A stretch of DNA of 64,000 nucleotides from Kordia algicida OT-1 (lineage in GTDB: Bacteria; Bacteroidota; Bacteroidia; Flavobacteriales; Flavobacteriaceae), in contig NZ_DS544873.1 in the NCBI RefSeq assembly GCF_000154725.1, forward strand, positions 2,086,713 to 2,150,712, given 5' to 3'. A program made the position numbers and the translations under genes. A model generated the notes under the pieces. That model worked only from the letters and a program-made list of their open reading frames with translations, was not told the DNA's origin and ran no database searches. Shown here in pieces: positions 35,242-43,013 of the stretch. Each line of letters opens with the position of its first letter. Within the stretch, counting starts at the first letter, position 1.

Positions 35242-35269
35242 CCGTTGCCAGTAATGTAAACCAATCTTT

Positions 35270-35848
35270 ATGCTGAAAGGATTATTTAAGAAAAAAACAC
35301 CAGTCGAAAAGTTTATGGCTCATTTGGACAGAATTTTCCAAACTGAACCTGAATATTACAAAGAGGAATCTGAAACTGACGGAATTGCTGGAGTTACAAG
35401 CATAGTTTATAAAGACATCCCTGAAAAAGGAATGATAACTGGAATTACATACGGACTTTCACTCGTAAGTCATCCTGAATGGAAATTTGGACGACCTGAA
35501 TTAATAATCACAGTTGACTCGAAAGATGCTTCTTGGGCTCAAGTTGCAGGATATTTAGCGAATAGTTTAAGAGGAGATTGTCCATTTAGTTACAGCAACA
35601 CAATTAACTTTAGAGAAAAAATATCGGACGAATCGGAAATGGACGCATTTCTTGTATTCGCACCTTCGATTTTGGACAAAAAAGATTTTGCGAATATCGA
35701 TATCGGACTGAATTACAAAATTAATATTGCTGGACTTTATCCAATCTATGCATCTGAAATGAAATATATTGAGAAAAACGGACTTGAAAAATTTTGGAAA
35801 CACCCGAACTTTGATATGTACAACGTGAATAGAAAAAGAATAAAATAA
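35270..35848 (+). CDS. Suppressor-of-fused (SUFU) domain protein (unit 2)
   Basis: The 192-residue cytoplasmic protein resembles the SUFU domain family. Diagnostic stretches are GMITGITYGLSLVSHPEWKFGRPELIITVDS, an aromatic-rich middle, and INIAGLYPIYASEMKYIEKNGLEKFWKHP at the end. Bacterial SUFU-like proteins are often found as immunity proteins beside polymorphic toxins, but no toxin is adjacent here. It is bracketed by GTTGCCAGTAATG (35244) and CACTACTGGCAAC (35857), inverted with one mismatch. The assignment to the family is by eye. Confidence 0.7.
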   Translation: MLKGLFKKKTPVEKFMAHLDRIFQTEPEYYKEESETDGIAGVTSIVYKDIPEKGMITGITYGLSLVSHPEWKFGRPELIITVDSKDASWAQVAGYLANSLRGDCPFSYSNTINFREKISDESEMDAFLVFAPSILDKKDFANIDIGLNYKINIAGLYPIYASEMKYIEKNGLEKFWKHPNFDMYNVNRKRIK

Positions 35849-35856
35849 TTAAAAAA

Positions 35857-36109
35857 CACTACTGGCAACAACGGTAACCGTTGCACAACCCAATAATTTT
35901 ATAAAAACTGGCTGACTTTAGTCCTTTTAAGGAAGTATTTATTTTAATTTTTCCTACTCCTATTTAAAATTAGCACCGCTTAAAATACAGTTATAGTTGC
36001 CAAATAGTGAGTTTATTTTGAAAATGATTGCATAATTTTTTTGATAGATTTTCTTGTCTTGCATGCAATATGATACGCAATTATTCAATATCTTCGACTT
36101 GTGTAACAG
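35857..36109 (+). repeat. Repeat block after unit 2, with an ORF-less segment
   Basis: The block starts with the closing box TGGCAAC (35863-35869), followed by a small palindrome AACGGTAACCGTT and GCACAACC. The same order recurs after units 3 and 4. 35965-36069 is a shared repeat (also at 37422-37528 and, shortened, at 38276-38340) that includes GTTGCCA at 35996. The piece from 35996 to the next box at 36110 has no ORF and could be an empty or decayed cassette. Confidence 0.6.
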
Positions 36110-36239
36110 GCACAACGTATATAATCCATTGCTAGTGAAGGCTTACCAACGAAAATCCTTGCGGATTTTCTATTCGGTTTTTATTTGCTAAATTAGGTGC
36201 TTAAACCATGCAACAAACCATATACAAACGACGTTGTGC
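36110..36239 (+). repeat. attC-like element before unit 3
   Basis: The 130-base element has complementary ends GCACAACGT and ACGTTGTGC (36110-36118 and 36231-36239), inner arms TATAT / ATATA, and a central hairpin GAAAATCC-TTGC-GGATTTTC (36151-36170). It aligns with the element after unit 1, sharing AGGCTTA, the central hairpin and the GCAAC segment. Its last bases are the start box of the following OmpA-like gene. Confidence 0.55.
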
Positions 36240-36271
36240 TCAATAACTAAAAAAACTAACAGAGAATCGTA

Positions 36272-37315
36272 ATGAAAAAAATAAACTTAATCAGTAGCTT
36301 ATTCGCAATTACTGCTTTAATCTCTTGTAAAAATGATAAAAAAACAAATGACAATCAATCAAAAGAAGTTGTTAATGAGGAAATTTCTATTTCTGATAAA
36401 AATAAACAAGTAAAAGATGTGTCTAATAACACAGTAAAAGAATTTTCTTGGGACAATATATCCGAGTCAACATTTGACATTGGAGTATACCCATATATCA
36501 CACCTCCAAAAGGGATGAAGGTAGATAAAAATACTAGCAGAACAGAATCTTATGATTTCCATAAACTAGAAATGTTTAATGGTAAATCATTTTTTGACAT
36601 AGAAGGACGAGTAGATAAAATGGGAATTATGATGGATGGAAATAAAGAGTGGAATCAATACTATTTTGATAAAAGTATAAAAGACTATTTAAATTCTATT
36701 GGTGCTCAACTTATTTTCGAAGGTAAAATTCCAAATGAATTAGTAAATCAAAAGGGAGCGAATGTAAACGACCGTTACGCTTATTTTAATAATTTCTATG
36801 TTGGTGACATAGTAAATTCTCCTATTCGTATGTATGCATTAAAAACACCAACTAAAAGAATTGGAATTCAAGTCTATTCTGATGTAGTTTCTGCACAAAT
36901 TGGGATAGTAGAATCAAAAGAATTTGAACAAACTATAGAAAAAATAACCGCAGAAGATATCATAAATGAGATTAACTCCAATGGTTTTATTTCATTGCAT
37001 ATAAATTTTGATACTGGAAAATCAAGAATCAAAGCAGACTCCTATGAAATAATAAGTGAAATCACAAAAATGTTAAAAACAAATCCAAATTTAAAAATCA
37101 GTATCGAAGGACATACTGATAATGCGGGTGATGAATCTTATAATATGAAGCTTTCTAAAAATAGAGCTAAATCTGTTCTTATGGCACTGGTTGATGAAGG
37201 TATTGATGAATCAAGGTTAAAAAGCGATGGGTTTGGACAAACCAAACCTATTGGAGATAATACAACAGATAAAGGAAAAGCTAAAAACCGAAGAGTTGAA
37301 TTAAGGAAAATTTAA
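36272..37315 (+). CDS. OmpA-family lipoprotein (unit 3)
   Basis: The 347-residue product has a lipoprotein signal (MKKINLISSLFAITALISC, lipid cysteine 19), a low-complexity Lys/Asn/Ser linker, a central domain of about 170 residues I do not recognise, and a C-terminal OmpA peptidoglycan-binding domain (about 243-347, ISLHINFDTGKSRI, then IEGHTDNAGDESYNMKLSKN and NRRVEL). It probably tethers the outer membrane to peptidoglycan. It is bracketed by GTTGTGCTC (36233) and GAGCATAAT (37317), inverted with two transitions. Confidence 0.85.
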   Translation: MKKINLISSLFAITALISCKNDKKTNDNQSKEVVNEEISISDKNKQVKDVSNNTVKEFSWDNISESTFDIGVYPYITPPKGMKVDKNTSRTESYDFHKLEMFNGKSFFDIEGRVDKMGIMMDGNKEWNQYYFDKSIKDYLNSIGAQLIFEGKIPNELVNQKGANVNDRYAYFNNFYVGDIVNSPIRMYALKTPTKRIGIQVYSDVVSAQIGIVESKEFEQTIEKITAEDIINEINSNGFISLHINFDTGKSRIKADSYEIISEITKMLKTNPNLKISIEGHTDNAGDESYNMKLSKNRAKSVLMALVDEGIDESRLKSDGFGQTKPIGDNTTDKGKAKNRRVELRKI

Positions 37316-37316
37316 A

Positions 37317-37653
37317 GAGCATAATACCGATAACCGTTGCACAACCTTATAATTCTACAAAAAACAAGGCATTCTTAGCACTTTTAAGAGTGCCTTTCTT
37401 TTTATTCTTGTTATAAGAGTTCTAAAATTAACTCCGTTTATAATCAAGATATCGTTGCCTAATAGTGACTTTATTTTGAAAATGATTGCATAATTTTTTT
37501 GATAGATTTTCTTGTCTTGCATGTAATAAGATAAATAATAGCGATTTAAGTGCTTAAACGAAATATAAATAATAAAATAAAGGTCAGCTATAAACCGAAA
37601 AATTAGCACGTAAAAACCTGCTACTTTTCATATACTAACTGTTGACAACAAGC
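37317..37653 (+). repeat. Repeat block between units 3 and 4
   Basis: This block holds the closing box GAGCATAAT (37317), the ACCGTTGCACAACC segment, a bidirectional terminator (37366-37403, arms AAGGCATTCTTA and TAAGAGTGCCTT), the shared repeat with GTTGCCT at 37454, and finally the start box of the next unit, GTTGACAACAAGC (37641-37653). No gene is seen in these 337 bases. The terminator and shared repeat recur after unit 4. Confidence 0.6.
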
Positions 37654-37658
37654 AAAAA

Positions 37659-38159
37659 ATGAAATATAAATTAAACATATTACTTCTAATTATAACTTTA
37701 TTTTCTTTAAAAGCAGTTGCTTGCAATTGTTCCATTCCGAAAAGTTTGAAAGCTGTTCAAGATTACGAATTTGAAAATTCTGAATGTATTTTTATTGGAG
37801 AAGTTTTGAAAATTGATTCCGAAAAAAACACTTTTGAAGTTAGAGTTGTAGAATCTTTTAACGGAGATGAAATTGAAAAAATATATAGTGGATTTTACGA
37901 CAATCAATGTGGACCTATAATTGACGAAAAAGGAAAGTGGTTGATTTACGCTAATTTGTACGGAAATAAAATTGAAATTAATACTTGTGGACTAACTCGT
38001 AGTTTTGAATATCCTGAAAGTAATATAACTGCAACATCTGAATTTTTAAAAACATATGAAAAGGAATATAAAGAGGAAAAACGATATTCCGACTTAAAAA
38101 TCAGAGCGCTATTAGATTTAAAAAATGAAATAATTAGTTTAAGGAAAAGAAGGAAGTAA
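37659..38159 (+). CDS. Secreted Cys-rich protein, TIMP/NTR-like (unit 4)
   Basis: The 166-residue product has a signal peptide (residues 1-21) and a mature N-terminus ACNCSIPKSLKAVQDYEFENS, the CxC-start pattern of bacterial proteins resembling the netrin/TIMP (tissue inhibitor of metalloproteinases) domain, followed by the expected ECIFIGEV strand. Further cysteines at NQCGPI and INTCGL could form disulfides. The role in bacteria is unknown. It is bracketed by GTTGACAACAAGC (37641) and GCCAGTTGCCAAC (38166), inverted with two differences. Confidence 0.65.
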   Translation: MKYKLNILLLIITLFSLKAVACNCSIPKSLKAVQDYEFENSECIFIGEVLKIDSEKNTFEVRVVESFNGDEIEKIYSGFYDNQCGPIIDEKGKWLIYANLYGNKIEINTCGLTRSFEYPESNITATSEFLKTYEKEYKEEKRYSDLKIRALLDLKNEIISLRKRRK

Positions 38160-38165
38160 AAAAAA

Positions 38166-38460
38166 GCCAGTTGCCAACAATGGTAACCGTTGCACAACCT
38201 TATAATTTCAAAAAAACAAGGCATTCTTAGCACTTTTATGAGTGCCTTTCTTTTGAGTTCTCCTATTATTGACACTTAAAATTAGTACCGCTTACAATAC
38301 AGCTATAGTTGCCAAATAGTGACTTTATTTTGAAAATGATTTTCTAAACCATACGTTTAGTGAATATTTTTTGTGGACTGAAAAACAAACTGAAATGACT
38401 TATTTATATGTCCATTTTTTTGACTAAAAAATACATTACACATAATTTAACCCAAGAAAC
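38166..38460 (+). repeat. Repeat block between units 4 and 5
   Basis: The order is as after unit 3: closing box GTTGCCAAC (38170), palindromic GGTAACCGTTGCACAACC, terminator hairpin (38218-38255) and the shared repeat with GTTGCCA at 38308, which here stops early at about 38340. From there to 38460 no repeat or gene is seen. The start box expected for unit 5 was not found. Confidence 0.55.
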
Positions 38461-38853
38461 ATGAAAAAATTATTAATCCTGACCCTGCTCTCATTTTTTG
38501 GTTGTAGAAACGAACCAATCTGTACTGTAAATGAAAATAACGCTGGAAAAGAAATTTATGATTTAGACGAAGCAACGTGTTTCATTGCATTAAAGTTAAA
38601 TAAGAGAAAAACTGACTTGAATTTGATTCGTGATGCGCTACTTGCTGAAATGAATTATATGGACAACGTTAGGCTGACTTCTGATAGTCCAAATCCTGAA
38701 AGCGAATCTGAATCGAATGCCGAATTGGATATTAACCAAATGGTGGAATATGCTCTGAATGTAGAAAAAGTTGACCTGAGTAAAAAACAATTATTCGAAA
38801 TCTATGATACGGAAATTGAATATTTAATGTTTATTGGAGTCGTAGATGAATAA
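38461..38853 (+). CDS. Small lipoprotein of unknown function (unit 5)
   Basis: The 130-residue product has a lipoprotein signal (MKKLLILTLLSFFGC, lipid cysteine 15) and an acidic, mostly helical mature part with an ESESESN low-complexity stretch near residue 82. I recognise no family. A closing box ATGTCCAAC follows at 38859-38867, but a matching start box was not found before the gene, so this unit may be older or decayed at its left end. Confidence 0.55.
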   Translation: MKKLLILTLLSFFGCRNEPICTVNENNAGKEIYDLDEATCFIALKLNKRKTDLNLIRDALLAEMNYMDNVRLTSDSPNPESESESNAELDINQMVEYALNVEKVDLSKKQLFEIYDTEIEYLMFIGVVDE

Positions 38854-38962
38854 AAAGTATGTCCAACATCGATAAATAACTACTACACAATCTTATAAAT
38901 TAAAAATCAAGGCATTCTTAGTATTTATAAAAACATTTTACTTTTGATTCTTGTTAAAAAGA

Positions 38963-38995
38963 AAAAATCCCACTTCTTCAAGCAGGATTTTAACA
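38963..38995 (-). terminator. Terminator downstream of glgC
   Basis: On the minus strand the arms AAAATCC and GGATTTT enclose a 14-base loop and are followed by a T-rich run. It lies about 75 bases after the glgC stop and would end the glgM-glgC transcript before the island. A second stem (TTTCAACTT / AGGTTGAAA) lies at 39048-39070. Confidence 0.55.
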
Positions 38996-39070
38996 AATCT
39001 ATTTTGATTATCGAAAAGATCCCATTCTTCAACGAGATTCAATAACTTTCAACTTCTATAAGGTTGAAAA

Positions 39071-40339
39071 TTATTGAATAATCGTTCCCTTAGGAATGAC
39101 CGCATCTTTTTTAAGAACTACAATACCATCTTTTACAAAATAGGTGTCGGTTTCTATATCTTTTAAGTCAGGACCACCATTTATTTTGACATCGTCACCA
39201 ATGCGACAGTTTCTGTCAATAATTGCATTTTTAATATAACAGCGATCGCCAATTCCCATCAAAATGTCAATTTTACTTTCTTCGATTTCTTCTAAAGATT
39301 CATATGAATCATTTCCCATCATATACGTGTTTACAATCACGGTATCTTTTCCGATACGTGAACGAATTCCGATGACAGAACGTTCTATTTTAGAAGCTTG
39401 AATGATACAACCATCAGAGATTACTGTATTATTTAACGTAGTTCCTGAGATTTTTGAAGTCGCCAAAATTCGCGCATTTGTATATATTCGTCGTTTTTGA
39501 TCGTATAGATTGAATTTTGGAATATCGTCTGTCAATCCTAAATTAGCTTCAAAGAACGAATCAATATTTCCAATATCTGTCCAATAACCTTCATATTGAT
39601 AACTTACTGTTTTGTGTTTGTCAATACTTTGTGGAATGATTTCTTTTCCAAAATCGACCGTATCTGGATTGTCCATCAATTTGATAAGCAAATCTCTGTT
39701 AAAAATATAGATTCCCATTGATGCTAAATACAATCGCTTTTCCTTCTTCATTTCCCTACTTACATCCGATTTCCAATCTGGCAATACATCTGCTGAAGGT
39801 TTTTCAACAAACGACGTAATCACGTTTTCATCATTCGTTTTCATAATTCCGAACGAAGTTGCATCTTTTGCATTTACAGGATAGGTTGCAATGGAAATTT
39901 CTGCACCCGATTTTTCATGCTGCTGAATCATTTGGTTAAAATCCATCTGATATAACTGATCTCCTGAAAGAATTAACGCGTATTCAAAGTCATTTTTTAA
40001 GAAGTGATGCATACTTTGTCGTACAGCATCGGCAGTTCCTTGAAACCATTTGTCGCTCGAAATTGTTTGTTCTGCCGCAAGGACATCAACAAAAGCCGAA
40101 CTAAAAAAGCTAAAGTGATAGGTGTTTGATATATGTTTGTTTAACGAAGCCGAATTGAACTGCGTTAGTACATACATACGCTTGATATCTGAGTTGATAC
40201 AGTTAGAAATTGGAATATCTACCAATCTGTATTTTCCAGCAATTGGCACGGCTGGTTTTGAACGTGCTTCTGTTAATGGATAGAGTCTTGAGCCTTGTCC
40301 GCCTCCAAGAATTATACTTAGTACTTTGTCGTTTATCAT
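39071..40339 (-). CDS. glgC: Glucose-1-phosphate adenylyltransferase
   Basis: The 422-residue enzyme makes ADP-glucose from ATP and glucose-1-phosphate. The nucleotidyltransferase signature GGGQGSRLYPLTEARSKPAVP lies at residues 12-32, with the KYRLVDIPISN loop after it. A left-handed beta-helix with hexapeptide-like repeats forms the C-terminal part (about 290-422). It lies 5 bases after the glgM-type gene on the same strand, so ADP-glucose is made and used by one operon. Confidence 0.96.
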   Translation of the reverse strand: MINDKVLSIILGGGQGSRLYPLTEARSKPAVPIAGKYRLVDIPISNCINSDIKRMYVLTQFNSASLNKHISNTYHFSFFSSAFVDVLAAEQTISSDKWFQGTADAVRQSMHHFLKNDFEYALILSGDQLYQMDFNQMIQQHEKSGAEISIATYPVNAKDATSFGIMKTNDENVITSFVEKPSADVLPDWKSDVSREMKKEKRLYLASMGIYIFNRDLLIKLMDNPDTVDFGKEIIPQSIDKHKTVSYQYEGYWTDIGNIDSFFEANLGLTDDIPKFNLYDQKRRIYTNARILATSKISGTTLNNTVISDGCIIQASKIERSVIGIRSRIGKDTVIVNTYMMGNDSYESLEEIEESKIDILMGIGDRCYIKNAIIDRNCRIGDDVKINGGPDLKDIETDTYFVKDGIVVLKKDAVIPKGTIIQ

Positions 40340-40344
40340 AATTA

Positions 40345-41547
40345 TTATAGGATCGTTTTGTATAGGTTTTCTGTTTGTTTTGCAATGGCTTTCCAGTCAA
40401 AAAAGTCTTCTACACGTTTTCTTCCTGCAAGTTCCATTTTATTTCTGAGTTCGCTGTCGTTGACAACTTTATTGATTCCGTCAGCCAAATCTTTTGCAAA
40501 TTTTTCTGGATGTGTCGGCTCAAAAGGAGCTGTATTTTGTTGTTCGACTTGGATTAAAATTCCTGTTTCATTATCAACTACCACTTCTTTTATTCCGCCA
40601 ACAGCACTTGCCACAACCGCCGTTTTACAAGCCATTGCTTCTATATTAATGATTCCGAACGGTTCATAAATAGAAGGGCAACAAAAAACAGTAGCATGTG
40701 AGTATAGTTGAATAATTTCATTTTTTGGCAACATTTCTTCAATCCAAAAGATATTGTCGCGTGTTTTTTTAACAGCTTCCACACTTTCTTGCATTTCTTT
40801 GGCGATTTCCTCCGTATCTGGCGCGCCAGCACATAAGACAATTTGCGTGTCTTTATCTATATGTTTGATGGCATTTACCAAATGAATGATTCCTTTTTGA
40901 CGCGTAATTCGTCCCACAAATAATACATATGGTTTGGAAGGATCAATATTGAACTTTTTTAACGTTGAGGTTTCTTCTGTATATTGATACTGCTGTAGAT
41001 TGATTCCGTTGTAGATGACTTTTATTTTAGCTTCATCAACATTGAAATGTTTTAAAACATCAACTTTCGTTTCTTCTGAAACGGCAATGATCGCATCAGC
41101 CATTTCGATCGCTGTTTTTTCAATCCAAGAAGAAGTATCGTATCCGCGACCGAGTTGTTCGCGTTTCCACGGTCGTAACGGTTCTAGTGAATGTGTTGTA
41201 ATCACTAACGGTTTTCCGTAACAAAGTTTTGCCATAATTCCTGCAAACTGCGCGTACCATGTATGACAATGCACAACATCTGCATCAATTTCATTAGCAT
41301 TCATGTGCAAATTTGTTTGCAACGTATTGAAAATAGTTTTGAGCTTTTTATTAGTTGATTCAAAGTCTGTATGATCGCCAGAAAATCCTGTGATGCTTAG
41401 GTTTTCAGAGTTAATTTCCTGATCGCCAAAACTGCGTACTTCAACTTGCATTAGTTGTTTCAATTCGTCTGCCAAATATTCTACGTGAACTCCTGCTCCA
41501 CCGTAAACATAAGGTGGAAATTCTTTTGTAAAGAAAAGTACTTTCAT
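40345..41547 (-). CDS. GlgM-type GT4 ADP-glucose glucosyltransferase
   Basis: The 400-residue protein is a GT-B glycosyltransferase of family GT4, not the GT5 family of classical GlgA: it starts MKVLFFTKEFPPYVYGGAGVH and has the EPFGIINIEAM (E-x7-E) donor motif and NGINLQQY loop. This matches the actinobacterial GlgA/GlgM type. GlgM of mycobacteria joins ADP-glucose to glucose-1-phosphate to give maltose-1-phosphate, the GlgE donor. Given glgC beside it and glgE in the same locus, GlgM activity is the best inference, though a glycogen synthase role cannot be excluded. Confidence 0.85.
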   Translation of the reverse strand: MKVLFFTKEFPPYVYGGAGVHVEYLADELKQLMQVEVRSFGDQEINSENLSITGFSGDHTDFESTNKKLKTIFNTLQTNLHMNANEIDADVVHCHTWYAQFAGIMAKLCYGKPLVITTHSLEPLRPWKREQLGRGYDTSSWIEKTAIEMADAIIAVSEETKVDVLKHFNVDEAKIKVIYNGINLQQYQYTEETSTLKKFNIDPSKPYVLFVGRITRQKGIIHLVNAIKHIDKDTQIVLCAGAPDTEEIAKEMQESVEAVKKTRDNIFWIEEMLPKNEIIQLYSHATVFCCPSIYEPFGIINIEAMACKTAVVASAVGGIKEVVVDNETGILIQVEQQNTAPFEPTHPEKFAKDLADGINKVVNDSELRNKMELAGRKRVEDFFDWKAIAKQTENLYKTIL

Positions 41548-41760
41548 TGTTGTTTTTTAACCTTTTTCTTAGTTGATTTTTGATAAAGAGTTTAAAATTA
41601 GTTAATTAAAATGACATAATTGCTATAATTATGAGACAGTTAGCTTTATATTAAATCGAAAAGGTTTTCGTAATGATTCATTTATGGTTACGACAAACTA
41701 TTTGTGTAAAAAACCGTATTTTTAAGAAATAAAATTGCTTAAAAAAATAAAAAAGAACGT

Positions 41761-42270
41761 ATGAAAAAGATAGTATTCATTGCCTTAGTTGGTTTGTTTT
41801 TTAGTTGTAATTCTGCTGCTCAAAAACAACAGAAAAATATAGCTCAAAGTAAAGAGACAAAAACAACGCAGGAAAAGAAGTTTAAAGTTACGAAAACGGA
41901 AGCCGAATGGAGAAAGCAGTTAACCGATCAAGAATTTTATGTGTTGCGCGAAGCTGGAACTGAATATGCCTTTAGCAGTCCGTTGAATAAAAATTATAAG
42001 AAAGGAACGTATCACTGCGCTGGTTGTAATACACCAGTATTTGAAAGTGAAACTAAGTTTGATTCGGGAACAGGCTGGCCAAGTTTTTATAAAGAAATTG
42101 AAGGAAATGTGGCGTTTAGTACTGATTATAAGATTGGTTACGCACGTACTGAAGAACATTGTGCGACTTGTGGCGGACATTTGGGACACGTGTTTAACGA
42201 CGGACCAAAACCAACCGGAAAACGACATTGTATAAACGGAGTTGCTTTGAAGTTTGTACCTGAGGAATAG
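41761..42270 (+). CDS. msrB: Peptide-methionine (R)-S-oxide reductase, lipoprotein form
   Basis: The 169-residue product repairs methionine-R-sulfoxide in proteins. It has a lipoprotein signal (lipid cysteine 16 in LFFSCNSAAQ), a charged linker, and the MsrB domain from about 45. Two CxxC zinc pairs (HCAGC and HCATC) and the catalytic cysteine in RHCINGVAL are present, with the FDSGTGWPSF motif. Envelope location implies protection of exported proteins. It is divergent from glgM. Confidence 0.95.
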   Translation: MKKIVFIALVGLFFSCNSAAQKQQKNIAQSKETKTTQEKKFKVTKTEAEWRKQLTDQEFYVLREAGTEYAFSSPLNKNYKKGTYHCAGCNTPVFESETKFDSGTGWPSFYKEIEGNVAFSTDYKIGYARTEEHCATCGGHLGHVFNDGPKPTGKRHCINGVALKFVPEE

Positions 42271-42386
42271 ACTTTAGATTTTAGATCGCTTCGCTGTTAG
42301 ATATTAGACCGAGCTTCGCTTTTTTAGATTATTAGAGTTATTTATTATTTCTGTGTCACATTGAGCGCAGTCGAAATGTAAGATTC

Positions 42387-42962
42387 ATGGAAAATTTACT
42401 AGAAGAAATACTAAGTTGTACCATTTGTAAAGATTTTTTACCACTTGGTGTGAATCCGGTTTTGGCAGCGCATGAATCTTCTAAGATCATTTTAATCGGA
42501 CAAGCGCCAGGTTTGAAAGTACATCAGAATGGAATTCCGTGGAATGATATGAGTGGAAAACGACTTCGCCAATGGTTGAATGTGTCTGACGAAATTTTTT
42601 ATGATGCGAAAAATATTGCATTGATTCCGATGGGATTTTGTTATCCAGGAAAAGGAACTTCAGGCGATTTACCACCGCGAAAAGAATGTGCAGCAGCTTG
42701 GCATAAACAGTTACTAACAAAGATGCAAGAAGCAGAATTAATTTTGCTTGTCGGTCAATATGCACAAAAGTATTATTTGAAAGATGAAGCAAAGAAAACC
42801 TTAACGGAAACGGTTTCTAATTATGAGAGTTACTTGCCGAAGTTTTTTCCGCTACCACATCCATCACCTAGAAATCGCTTTTGGTTACGTAAAAATCCGT
42901 GGTTTGAAAAAGAGGTGATTCCGAAATTGCAGGATAAGGTAAATCGATTGCTTTCTTCTTAA
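42387..42962 (+). CDS. Uracil-DNA glycosylase family protein
   Basis: The 191-residue protein has the UDG-superfamily motifs: GQAPG (38-42) in ILIGQAPGLKVHQNG, a GMSGKRLRQWL-like loop (DMSGKRLRQWL), and the late motif HPSPRNRFW near residue 155. It would remove uracil or related bases from DNA, but the exact family and substrate cannot be read from sequence alone. Short low-complexity repeats (TTAGATTTTAGATCG) fill 42271-42386 before it. Confidence 0.82.
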   Translation: MENLLEEILSCTICKDFLPLGVNPVLAAHESSKIILIGQAPGLKVHQNGIPWNDMSGKRLRQWLNVSDEIFYDAKNIALIPMGFCYPGKGTSGDLPPRKECAAAWHKQLLTKMQEAELILLVGQYAQKYYLKDEAKKTLTETVSNYESYLPKFFPLPHPSPRNRFWLRKNPWFEKEVIPKLQDKVNRLLSS

Positions 42963-43013
42963 ATTACTTTTTAATTTTAGTAACTTTCAAGAGTATCGAA
43001 TTAAATCTTTTTT

